This document shows, piece by piece, positions 7,388-13,965 of a stretch of DNA of 14,027 nucleotides. Each line of letters starts with the position of its first letter. Position 1 is the first letter of the stretch. This stretch comes from an uncultured bacterium (lineage in GTDB: Bacteria; Bacillota; Clostridia; Oscillospirales; Butyricicoccaceae). The stretch spans positions 1 to 14,027 of the forward strand of contig CAJMOV010000023.1 of NCBI GenBank assembly GCA_905215125.1, read 5' to 3'. Made by a program: the position numbers and the translations under genes. A model generated the notes under the pieces. That model did not search any database and was not told the DNA's origin. It was given only the letters and a program-made list of their open reading frames with translations.

Positions 7388-7972
7388 ATGACATTGAAGC
7401 AGCAGGAGCTTTCGCACAGGAGAAAAGAGCAGATCGCCGAATCGCTGAAACGGCTGATGGCGCGCAAAGGTCTGCAAAAAATAACCGTCCAGGAAATCGC
7501 AGACGGCTGCGGGATCAACCGGTATACATTTTATTATCATTTCAAAGACATTTACGATCTGCTGGCATGGGCCTTTCAGGAGGAAGCGCTGTCCCTTATC
7601 CGAAGAAGCGACAACTGCCTGACCTGGCAGGATGGGTTCCGGCTTTTCCTGCATAATATTGAGGAAAACAGGGCGGTCTATAAATGCGCGCTCAACAGCC
7701 TGGGGCAGGAAGCGCTGCGGGATATGTTTTATCAGGAGGTACGCCATATCATGCAGCTTTTTCTGTCGGAAATCCGGGGCAAGCATCAGGTGTCGGAGGC
7801 ATATCAGATTTTCCTGGGGGATTTTTACATCGCCGCCCTCAGCGGTATTATTATCGAGTGGGTGCGCAAGGATTTGGATCTTTCAGAGGAAAGGATCATG
7901 GATTATCTCCGTCTGACTATGGACGGCCAGATTGAAGCGGCCTTTCAGCGCGCCGAGCGGGAGGGGCTTTGA
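7388..7972 (+). CDS. TetR/AcrR-family transcriptional regulator
   Basis: This is a DNA-binding repressor of about 194 residues. The N-terminal helix-turn-helix is clear at about residues 32-53 (ITVQEIADGCGINRYTFYYHF, with the TFYYHFKD recognition-helix end that typifies the family). The C-terminal ligand-binding and dimer region has the pattern seen in clostridial TetR proteins of the TetR_C_8/DhaS-like group (LHNIEENRAVYKCAL, then SGIIIEWVRKDLDLS). It is transcribed divergently from the MMPL operon and so most likely represses that operon and itself, with release by an exporter substrate. The start is uncertain: GTG 7385, ATG 7388 and TTG 7394 are in frame. AGGTGA at 7383-7388 is well spaced only for the TTG, so the protein may begin with the KQQELSHRRKE segment. 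The ligand is unknown. Confidence 0.93.
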   Translation: MTLKQQELSHRRKEQIAESLKRLMARKGLQKITVQEIADGCGINRYTFYYHFKDIYDLLAWAFQEEALSLIRRSDNCLTWQDGFRLFLHNIEENRAVYKCALNSLGQEALRDMFYQEVRHIMQLFLSEIRGKHQVSEAYQIFLGDFYIAALSGIIIEWVRKDLDLSEERIMDYLRLTMDGQIEAAFQRAEREGL

Positions 7973-8108
7973 AGCGCCTGGCCCGTTGCGGATGATGCCA
8001 GTCGGATGTTATCTGCCGGGCGAAGCAGCGGCGAATTTTTCCGCAGAGTGGTCGCTTTTGCCGGCTGTATTCAAGTGGTAGTGCAGAGCGGGCAATGGGG
8101 TGTGAATT

Positions 8109-8350
8109 TGCCGCAAAGGAAGGAGTTAGTAAAAGCTAATCATTAAAAATAGGCATCCCGCAGGCGCAAGGATGGTCGGCGGTATAGAGTCCGACGTTGC
8201 AGCGTGTTCACAGCAGCCTGCCGTAAAGGAAAGCTGTAGGGTCGAAAAGCCGGGGGAATTGGCAAAGAGCCTCTCGAAATGGCTCTGTCTGAAAGCCGTA
8301 CAGGAGTATGCCGGATAAAGCGGTACCAGGCAAATGGCCTGGTTTATTTA
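8109..8350 (+). ncRNA. Candidate structured RNA or structured 3' UTR, family not recognised
   Basis: This is the bulk of a 430-base stretch (7973-8402) with no protein gene. It is rich in complementary segments: TTAG/CTAA around 8126-8139; GGCAT (8152-8156) with ATGCC (8308-8312), a possible closing stem; GCAGGC (8160-8165) with GCCTGC (8216-8221); GTCGG (8175-8179) with CCGAC (8191-8195); ACAGC (8210-8214) with GCTGT (8233-8237); AGAGCC (8266-8271) with GGCTCT (8281-8286); and CGTAC/GTATG (8297-8310), which competes with the closing stem. A 13-base element TGCCGYAAAGGAA occurs twice (8109-8121 and 8219-8231). The region ends in an intrinsic terminator on the plus strand. I do not recognise tRNA, tmRNA, SRP RNA, RNase P or a common riboswitch. 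A weak promoter (TTGCCG 8108-8113, TAAAAG 8130-8135) would start transcription near 8142. Alternatively it is the 3' UTR of tetR. Boundaries are approximate. Confidence 0.4.
8325..8350 (+). terminator. Intrinsic terminator after the structured region
   Basis: ACCAGGC (8325-8331) pairs with GCCTGGT (8337-8343) around a five-base loop and is followed by a T-rich tail (TTATTTAATTTG). On the minus strand there is no T-tract, so it mainly serves plus-strand transcripts (tetR read-through or the candidate RNA). Confidence 0.75.
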
Positions 8351-8402
8351 ATTTGTTGGCTTTTTACGGTCGGCAGCGGATGGTAGAGGCCGGGGAGCGT
8401 TC

Positions 8403-9632
8403 TTAGACGTCGGGGGCCTCTGCTTCGCCCGGCGTAGGGGAGTCGAGGGCAAAGCCGTCGACGAACAGCTGGTCCTGGCGATCCTGCAGCAGCGCCAGCG
8501 CTGCGGACAAAAGCAGCGAAAGGGTCAGCGATGGGTCGTCAAGCGCAAGGCCGAAGTCATCGCGCAGCTTGCGCAGCCGGTAAAGTACTGTGTTGCGGTG
8601 GGTAAATAGGCGCTGGCAGGCGGCCTGAATAGAATGCTGGCAAAGCAGATAGGTGTATAGGGTCAGGCAGTACTGGGTGCGGTACTGCCGGTCATAGGCG
8701 GCCAGCGCGCGAACCTGCGGCGCGAGTAAGTCCGGGCGATCCTGAAGGCGGCGCAGCATCATGAGGGTGTGAAACTGTTCGGCTCGGGCGACAAAGCTGG
8801 CTGATGTGTGCAAAAGTAAATATTCCATGATTTCGCGTGTCGACCGGTAAAGCTCCGGCAGGCGGTAAAGCTCGGGCAGCTCGTCGGAAATGACGACGCA
8901 GAGCTGAAAGCGTTTGGCCAGGGCGTCAAAAAGGGATAAATCATGTCCGTCGTTGAGAAAGAGAAGCACATGCCCGTTGTACAGAAACGGATGGGAAGCG
9001 TAAAATGCGTAGTTGAGCTCGTTTTTCAGCGCGTCGTCGCCAAAGGTCAGCCGGTGATATCGACCCAGGTAGATGAGCGCAAAGCGTTTGGGGGTGTAGC
9101 TGGCCAAATAAGTGGAAGCCGCTTGCACATGGAAAAAAGCCTTGCTGGAAAATTTGCCGTCCAGCAGATGGGCCAGGACCTCCTCGGCGGTGGAAAACAT
9201 GGCGCCGCCGCGGGTGGCCTGGCTGAACAGTTGCTTGGCCAGAACGCTTTCGATGCGCCGCATCTGCTGCGGGGGCGCTTGACGCAGGTTGGAATGGATG
9301 TCCAGGCAGACAAGATACCCGACCAGCAGCCCACCGCTGCGCAGGGGGGAGAACAGGCGCATGACGCCGCTGTCTTGGATAGCGAGGTAAAGAGGCTCAT
9401 TCAGCCCTGCGCGCCCGCCCAAAAAGGAAGCGACTTCGTAGGTAATTTCTCCGCGGGCGATGGCCCCGTCAAATACGGCGTCGGAAAACCCTTCCGGCTT
9501 GCAGCTGGAGACGACATGGAAGGTGTCGTCTACCACCATCACCGGGCAGCCGAGCAGGGCGCTTACATCCTGTGTCAGGCGGTCAAGGCTGTCTGACGCA
9601 AAGAAATCGTCAAGCAGGCGGTCGAGGTTCAT
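8403..9632 (-). CDS. PucR/CdaR-type transcriptional regulator
   Basis: This 409-residue protein is a cytoplasmic regulator of the PucR family. Residues about 20-140 resemble a small sensory (GAF-like) domain (GCPVMVVDDTFHVVSSC, then LFSPLRSGGLLVGYLVCLD). A middle region (about 150-290) links it to the C-terminal PucR helix-turn-helix at about 310-385, recognised from CLTLYTYLLCQHSIQAACQ and THRNTVLYRLRKL. The start at 9632 is preceded by AAAGGA at a suitable distance. PucR-like proteins usually activate adjacent catabolic or uptake genes when they sense a metabolite. The divergent position next to the permease and acetolactate decarboxylase genes suggests that these are its targets; this is inference. 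The inducer is unknown. No good terminator is visible just past its stop on the minus strand. Confidence 0.9.
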   Translation of the reverse strand: MNLDRLLDDFFASDSLDRLTQDVSALLGCPVMVVDDTFHVVSSCKPEGFSDAVFDGAIARGEITYEVASFLGGRAGLNEPLYLAIQDSGVMRLFSPLRSGGLLVGYLVCLDIHSNLRQAPPQQMRRIESVLAKQLFSQATRGGAMFSTAEEVLAHLLDGKFSSKAFFHVQAASTYLASYTPKRFALIYLGRYHRLTFGDDALKNELNYAFYASHPFLYNGHVLLFLNDGHDLSLFDALAKRFQLCVVISDELPELYRLPELYRSTREIMEYLLLHTSASFVARAEQFHTLMMLRRLQDRPDLLAPQVRALAAYDRQYRTQYCLTLYTYLLCQHSIQAACQRLFTHRNTVLYRLRKLRDDFGLALDDPSLTLSLLLSAALALLQDRQDQLFVDGFALDSPTPGEAEAPDV

Positions 9633-9653
9633 AAAATCATCCTTTGTGCTATG

Positions 9654-9665
9654 AGCATAAATGCT
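9654..9665. promoter_or_regulatory. Short inverted repeat in the leader of the PucR-type gene
   Basis: AGCAT (9654-9658) and ATGCT (9661-9665) are complementary around AA. The site sits just downstream of the expected start of the minus-strand transcript and could be an autoregulatory site. The arms are short and chance is possible. Confidence 0.3.
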
Positions 9666-9674
9666 TTTTGCGAT

Positions 9675-9703
9675 ATTATACCGCGGGACTGGTGCAAAGT
9701 AAA
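9675..9703 (-). promoter_or_regulatory. Sigma-A promoter of the PucR-type gene
   Basis: On the minus strand, TTTACT (9698-9703), a 17-base spacer and TATAAT (9675-9680) form a good promoter. Transcription would start near 9668, about 36 bases before the ATG. Confidence 0.65.
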
Positions 9704-9714
9704 GCCTGTAGGGC

Positions 9715-9720
9715 TATAAT
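9715..9720 (+). promoter_or_regulatory. -10 box of the permease-decarboxylase operon
   Basis: A perfect TATAAT lies about 58 bases before the permease ATG. The best -35 at 17-base spacing is weak (GTGCAA, 9692-9697), as expected for a promoter that needs an activator. The -35 region overlaps that of the divergent PucR-type gene, so a single bound regulator could affect both. Confidence 0.5.
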
Positions 9721-9777
9721 CTGAAGCGTAATCAAGATAAGTAACTGAAAAGGCACAGCATATTGGAGGTTTTCCGT

Positions 9778-10818
9778 ATGAATGAAACAAAGAAAAGAAA
9801 CATAAGCATATGGAAGTCGTTGCAGAGGGTACCGGCGGGTACAATGTTCGTACCGCTGATTATTGGTGCTTTGATCACAACCATCTGTCAGGGGATTTTT
9901 AATTTCAACCTGTGGGACAGCTTGGGCAACCCCATGAAGGATATGTTCTCATCCAGCGGGCAGATGCTGCTTATCGGCCTGATGCTGTTCTGCACCGGCA
10001 CACAGCTGCGGCTGGGCGACCTAAAGGAAGCGCTGCACCGCGGGGTGCTGCTCATCCTGGTGCGGCTGGGCGTTGCTTATGCGCTGTGCGCCCTGTTCTA
10101 TGTGGCTTTTGGCTATGACGGCGTCCTGGGTATCTCCTTCCTGGCCTTTGTCTGCGCCGTGACCAGCGCCAACGCCGCCCTGTATATGGGCATTATCCAG
10201 CCTTTCGGCGACAAAGCGGATAAGGCCAGCTTCGGCGTCATGCTCATCTGCTCCATGCCGCTGCTGCCGCTGCTTTTCCTCGGCTTCTTCGGCACGTCGG
10301 GGTTTGGCATGGCGCAGGTTGTCCAAATTGTCTCCCTGCTCATCCCGTTTATCTTGGGTATGCTGCTTGGCAACTTGGACGAGGACGTCCGTAAGGTCTT
10401 CGCCGGTGGGAACGCCATCATCCTGCCCTTCCTGGGCTTTGAATTTGGATCCACAATCAACCTGTTTGAAGCATTTAAGATGATTCCCCAGGGACTGCTG
10501 CTCAGTCTGGTCTACTTCATTATTGTTATCGTCCCTTCGTATCTGTTTGAACGGCATGTGTTACGCCGCCCGGGTTATGCCTCCTTTGCCAGCGCTTCCC
10601 TGGCTGGCGTCGCTTTGAGCATCCCCTCCATGGCGGCGGCGTCCAACGCCGCGTTTGAGCCTTATATCGCAAGCTCTATTGCCGTGCTTGCCTTTGTACT
10701 GGCAGTTACCAATGTCCTGTGCCCGTTTATGGTGCGCTGGGTTTTAAAGCGCCATCCCGCAGAAGAAAAGCGGGAAAAGAGCGAAAGCCCGACAGGCCAG
10801 CGCCCGGAAAATGCTTAA
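9778..10818 (+). CDS. KdgT-family (2-keto-3-deoxygluconate permease-like) transporter
   Basis: This is an integral membrane symporter of 346 residues with about ten membrane helices. It matches the KdgT family by its layout and by local motifs at the family's positions: VPAGTMFVPLIIGAL near the N-terminus (E. coli KdgT has IPGGMMLVPLFLGAL), FCTGTQLRL, FILGMLLGNLDEDVRKVF (KdgT: FLVGFALGNLDPELREFF) and LPFLGFEFGSTINL (KdgT: IPFFAFALGNTIDL). Known KdgT takes up 2-keto-3-deoxygluconate with protons, but no KDG kinase, aldolase or uronate gene lies nearby, so the substrate may differ. The start at ATG 9778 is set by GGAGG eight bases upstream; an in-frame TTG at 9763 overlaps that site and is rejected. 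The tail after residue 320 is hydrophilic and charged. It is cotranscribed with the decarboxylase gene 31 bases downstream. Confidence 0.88.
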   Translation: MNETKKRNISIWKSLQRVPAGTMFVPLIIGALITTICQGIFNFNLWDSLGNPMKDMFSSSGQMLLIGLMLFCTGTQLRLGDLKEALHRGVLLILVRLGVAYALCALFYVAFGYDGVLGISFLAFVCAVTSANAALYMGIIQPFGDKADKASFGVMLICSMPLLPLLFLGFFGTSGFGMAQVVQIVSLLIPFILGMLLGNLDEDVRKVFAGGNAIILPFLGFEFGSTINLFEAFKMIPQGLLLSLVYFIIVIVPSYLFERHVLRRPGYASFASASLAGVALSIPSMAAASNAAFEPYIASSIAVLAFVLAVTNVLCPFMVRWVLKRHPAEEKREKSESPTGQRPENA

Positions 10819-10849
10819 ATAATAATCCAAAAGAAAGGCTGTGTACGAT

Positions 10850-11557
10850 ATGAAAACCATGATTCAGGCTTCAACCTTAAATGCTTTGATGTTGGGCAAT
10901 TTTGACCGCACCACCTCTGTACGCGATTTTTTGCGCGATGGGGACACCGGCATCGGGACTTACACCGGACTGGACGGCGAGGCCATCTTTGAAGACGGCG
11001 TCGCTTACAAGGCGGCGGCCGATGGCACCGTTGTCGTCATGCCGCCCGAAGCGGGCGTCGCATTCGGCACTGTGGCGGCCTTTGATTCCTCTGTTGCGCG
11101 CCATCATCTGACGGGCGTTGATTCCATCCAGAAGCTGAAAGAGCAGCTTGACCCTTATGTATCAGGCAACCGCAATATTTTTTATATGCTGAAAGCCCGG
11201 GGTGAGTTTGACACCATGCATGTGCGCAGCTGCTTTGTCTGCGAAAAGCCTTATCCTACACTGTCTGAAGCGGCAAGCCGGCAGCGCGAATTCCATTATG
11301 AGAGGGTACGCGGAAGCGTCATCGCCGTTTACTGCCCGGATTACGTTGAGGGCATCAATTTGCCGGGATGGCATTTCCATTTCCTCAGCGGCGACAAGAG
11401 CAAGGGCGGGCACATTCTCAATCTCAGCGCCTCCGCACTGGACTTTCAAATCAATCCTCTGACCTGCTTCCGGCTTGAGCTGCCGGAAAACCCCGAGTTT
11501 GCAGCCCTCAACCTATGCGAGGATTTGAGTGCCAAGACCAAGGCGGTTGAAGGCTAA
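10850..11557 (+). CDS. budA: Alpha-acetolactate decarboxylase
   Basis: This 235-residue cytoplasmic enzyme is expected to convert (S)-2-acetolactate to acetoin and CO2. Family features are present: the N-terminal QASTLNALMLGNFD, GIGTYTGLDGE (E44), the PYPTLSEA segment, RVRGSVIAVYCPDYVEGIN (R154) and the zinc-binding region GWHFHFLS followed by GGHIL, giving H175, H177 and H188 as the metal ligands. The length is normal for the family, and there is no signal peptide. The start at ATG 10850 is preferred because it begins just before the conserved N-terminus; AAAGG lies 11 bases upstream. A GTG at 10841 is too close to that site. No acetolactate synthase is adjacent, so it either handles acetolactate made elsewhere in the cell or a related substrate delivered by the permease upstream. 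aldC is an equivalent name. Confidence 0.93.
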   Translation: MKTMIQASTLNALMLGNFDRTTSVRDFLRDGDTGIGTYTGLDGEAIFEDGVAYKAAADGTVVVMPPEAGVAFGTVAAFDSSVARHHLTGVDSIQKLKEQLDPYVSGNRNIFYMLKARGEFDTMHVRSCFVCEKPYPTLSEAASRQREFHYERVRGSVIAVYCPDYVEGINLPGWHFHFLSGDKSKGGHILNLSASALDFQINPLTCFRLELPENPEFAALNLCEDLSAKTKAVEG

Positions 11558-11586
11558 GAAATAAATATCAGCTGAACCTCCCATCG

Positions 11587-11628
11587 GGCTGTGCGCCTGC
11601 CGGTATCCGGCGGACGCACGGCCTTTTT
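11587..11628 (+). terminator. Strong intrinsic terminator of the permease-decarboxylase operon
   Basis: A 17-base arm (11587-11603) pairs with 11607-11623 around a TAT loop with only one clear mismatch and a few G-T pairs. Five Ts follow at 11624-11628. It lies 30 bases past the decarboxylase stop. Confidence 0.9.
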
Positions 11629-11649
11629 GCCGTCGATCGGGAAATACTG

Positions 11650-11677
11650 GCTGTCATTTCCCGGGAAATCCCAGCCC
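11650..11677. repeat. Imperfect palindrome at the 3' end of the SLH protein gene
   Basis: The 28 bases read GGCTG, two unmatched bases, then the perfect palindrome ATTTCCCGGGAAAT (11656-11669), two unmatched bases and CAGCC. A further inverted copy of the half-site, CGGGAAAT, lies at 11638-11645. It begins right after the SLH gene stop on the minus strand. It may help end that transcript, but there is no real T-tract. Confidence 0.6.
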
Positions 11678-11678
11678 G

Positions 11679-13901
11679 TCAGTCAGAGGGCGGGCCGGGA
11701 GAAATGGGTAAGATACCGTTGGCTGCTTCCATCAGCTCATCGTAGTACGCACTCTCGATCGGCAGGTCGACAAAACGCCGGCCGCTTTCACCGATACTTC
11801 CGGGATCGGGTTGGCGGCCCAGCATCCGGTTGACAATGCGCACGGCCTCGGCGCGCAAAACGTGGTTATCCGGCAGAAAAGCGCCCTGTGCGTCGGCTTC
11901 CATTAGGCCATAATGACAGACGGCCGCCGCCGCGTCATAGGCCCAGTCTCCCTCCTGGAGATCGGAAAAGGCGGCCTGCACGCTGACGCTTCGGCAAAGC
12001 CGCGACGCAAGCAGGGCGAGCTCGCCCCGTGTGATGGGAGCGTCGGGAAGATACAGTCCGCCGCCGACACCCTGTACGATGTTGAGGCTGGCAAGGGCGT
12101 TGACCGCTTCGGCATACCATGCGCCGGAGGGCACGTCAAGAAAGGCGGCCGGCGGGCTTTCAGGCCGATGGCGCAGCAGGCGGTAAAAGATGGCTGCTGC
12201 CTCGGCGCGCGTTATGGGCTTATCCGGCAGACAGCGGCCCTGCGGGTCTCCCCAAAGATAAGCGATGCGTTCGTCGCAGACCAGCATGTCTGAGACGCCG
12301 TCAACCGGTACGGGCAGAGGCTCGGACGGACTATTTTCTTCTGACAAGTCGGAGCCCTTTACATCATCTTCACGGGAAGGAGAGGGTGGAATGTATGGGT
12401 TGTCCGGCTGCGGTTCAGGCTCGGGCACAGGGGGCTGAGGATCAGGGACTTCAGGCGTCGATGGAATTGTAAAGCTATAAAGCATTACAGGAAGAGCGCC
12501 GTCCGGGCGAGCGTACAGCGTGTACTCCACCTCATAATGCAGCGCGTCAAAAACGAATAAGCCGTCTTTAAACTGAGGCTGGACTTTCGAGCCGTCATCC
12601 GTGCGGACAAGCTCATATTGGACTCCTGCGGCGGCAGGCAATGTAAGCTGAGCGCCGGACAGAAGGATTTCCTCCTGTTCGGGCAAGGCGTCGTCAAGGG
12701 GCAGCGAAAGGGGATACCCCTTGGCTGAAAAAACGGTGCGATCCTGCGAGCAGGCAGTAAGGAGCATCTGCTGCGCACCGTCCGGCAGTCCGGTAAAGCG
12801 CAGCAGCCCGTCCGGGGATTGGAACCATCCGTCCGTAGAGGACAGGGCGTTGCCCTGCCCATCAATGGCGTCCAGTCCGACAAGCGGTACGCCGTCAGCG
12901 GAGCACAGGGCATAACAGACGCCGCTGAAGGCGGGGGAGAGAGTCAGGGCCATTTGACCGGCGTCATCTCGGGACCAGTACAGGCCTAAGCCGCTGTCGT
13001 CGCAGACAGGGAGCTGGATAGCGGCGTTGCGCGCCGGCAGGGTCTCCTGTTCTGGTGGTGCTTCCAGTGCGATGGGGAAATACCGTCCGCCCGGCAGAAG
13101 GCCGCTGAATTCCAACGCCCCGCCTGTGCCTTTCTGCACCGGAGCGGCGGGGACGCCGACGACCGCCTGGGCGTCGTCCGGGGAGAGTACGGTATAAAAC
13201 AGCTCTGGCCTTGTGGTGGATATGGTGATAACCCCGCTGCCGTCTGAGCCAACGGATCCTTCTGTCTGAGATTGCGGGATGATGTCGGTTAAAACAGCAA
13301 TGTCCACGGCGTTGGGAACATGGTATGCATCGTAAAAGGTAAAGGGAATGACCCACAGGCGATAAGACGTATGAGGGTCAAGGTCGGAAAAGACAAGAGC
13401 GTCCCCGGCGCTTTGCCAGCCGCTTTCATCCGGCAGGGCCGATGAGCCAGTCAGCTGGAAGGAAAGTCCGGGATCGGTGATATAAATTTCGATTTTATCG
13501 CGGTAGGGGAGAATATTTTCCGCCAGGCGGCGATATTGGTCGCTTGCGGGCGGAGCAACCGGGGCGACAAAGGAAAGTACAGCTTCAGGCGACGCCTGGG
13601 TGCCTTCTTCGTTTTCGCAGGATTGCCTGCGGTAGAGCCGGTAAGGCTCGGCGGGATTAAGGCCGGTCAGCACGACTTTTCCGTCCGCAGGGGTAAACCA
13701 CTGCTCAATGGCCTGTTCGCTGCCGTCAAGCCCCGGAGCCGCGCCAAACAGCCAGCCGTCCTCAGCCGGGGAAAGAGAGACGGCGCCGCTGCCCATATCC
13801 GGCGCGCCGATAAGGGTGTAGTCTTCGCCGGCTGCCATTGGAATGGAAAGGCACAGGAGCAGCAGCAGAGAAAGCAGGAAGGAACGGATACAACTTTTCA
13901 C
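11679..13901 (-). CDS. Secreted cell-surface protein with Fn3-like modules and C-terminal SLH repeats
   Basis: This 740-residue protein should be exported and held on the cell wall by its SLH domain. The start is the GTG at 13901: a consensus AAGGAGGT (13909-13916) lies seven bases upstream, and an ATG at 13943 would place the ribosome site inside the gene. The signal peptide covers about residues 1-24 (SFLLSLLLLLCLSIPMAAG). Residues about 25-480 are beta-rich, with repeated strand-turn units resembling fibronectin III-like or similar modules (VLTGLNPAEPYRLYRR, VFSDLDPHTSYRLWVIP, EFSGLLPGGRYFPI, RFTGLPDGAQQ, VFDALHYEVEYTLYAR). A Pro/Glu-rich linker (about 480-530) leads to three SLH repeats (about 545-700), recognised from ITRAEAAAIFYRLL, ITRGELALLASRL and LRAEAVRIVNRML, plus the start of a fourth unit. 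No catalytic motif is visible; a structural or adhesive role is likely but unproven. Confidence 0.9.
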   Translation of the reverse strand: MKSCIRSFLLSLLLLLCLSIPMAAGEDYTLIGAPDMGSGAVSLSPAEDGWLFGAAPGLDGSEQAIEQWFTPADGKVVLTGLNPAEPYRLYRRQSCENEEGTQASPEAVLSFVAPVAPPASDQYRRLAENILPYRDKIEIYITDPGLSFQLTGSSALPDESGWQSAGDALVFSDLDPHTSYRLWVIPFTFYDAYHVPNAVDIAVLTDIIPQSQTEGSVGSDGSGVITISTTRPELFYTVLSPDDAQAVVGVPAAPVQKGTGGALEFSGLLPGGRYFPIALEAPPEQETLPARNAAIQLPVCDDSGLGLYWSRDDAGQMALTLSPAFSGVCYALCSADGVPLVGLDAIDGQGNALSSTDGWFQSPDGLLRFTGLPDGAQQMLLTACSQDRTVFSAKGYPLSLPLDDALPEQEEILLSGAQLTLPAAAGVQYELVRTDDGSKVQPQFKDGLFVFDALHYEVEYTLYARPDGALPVMLYSFTIPSTPEVPDPQPPVPEPEPQPDNPYIPPSPSREDDVKGSDLSEENSPSEPLPVPVDGVSDMLVCDERIAYLWGDPQGRCLPDKPITRAEAAAIFYRLLRHRPESPPAAFLDVPSGAWYAEAVNALASLNIVQGVGGGLYLPDAPITRGELALLASRLCRSVSVQAAFSDLQEGDWAYDAAAAVCHYGLMEADAQGAFLPDNHVLRAEAVRIVNRMLGRQPDPGSIGESGRRFVDLPIESAYYDELMEAANGILPISPGPPSD

Positions 13902-13939
13902 AAATGATACCTCCTTAAATAAATGACGTTGTATATAAA

Positions 13940-13965
13940 ACATCAGTACAAAAACAGACTGATGT
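13940..13965. promoter_or_regulatory. Inverted repeat in the leader of the SLH protein gene
   Basis: ACATCAGT (13940-13947) and ACTGATGT (13958-13965) are exact complements with a ten-base AC-rich spacer. It lies 24-50 bases upstream of the ribosome binding site in a very AT-rich leader. It could be an operator or a 5' UTR hairpin. Several AT-rich -10-like boxes lie upstream (13966-14027), but no promoter can be chosen with confidence. Confidence 0.5.

Noticed and set aside
8109..8350. Riboswitch or T-box leader
   Set aside because: No plus-strand gene follows; the next gene is on the minus strand and ends here. No T-box or common aptamer motif was seen.
10021..10557. Minus-strand open frame of 178 codons
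   Set aside because: It is antisense to the KdgT-like permease and its product is a Gln/Asp/Gly-rich low-complexity chain.
13941..13943. ATG as start of the SLH protein
   Set aside because: It would translate through the consensus AAGGAGGT at 13909-13916 and put extra residues before a normal signal peptide; the GTG at 13901 is correctly spaced.
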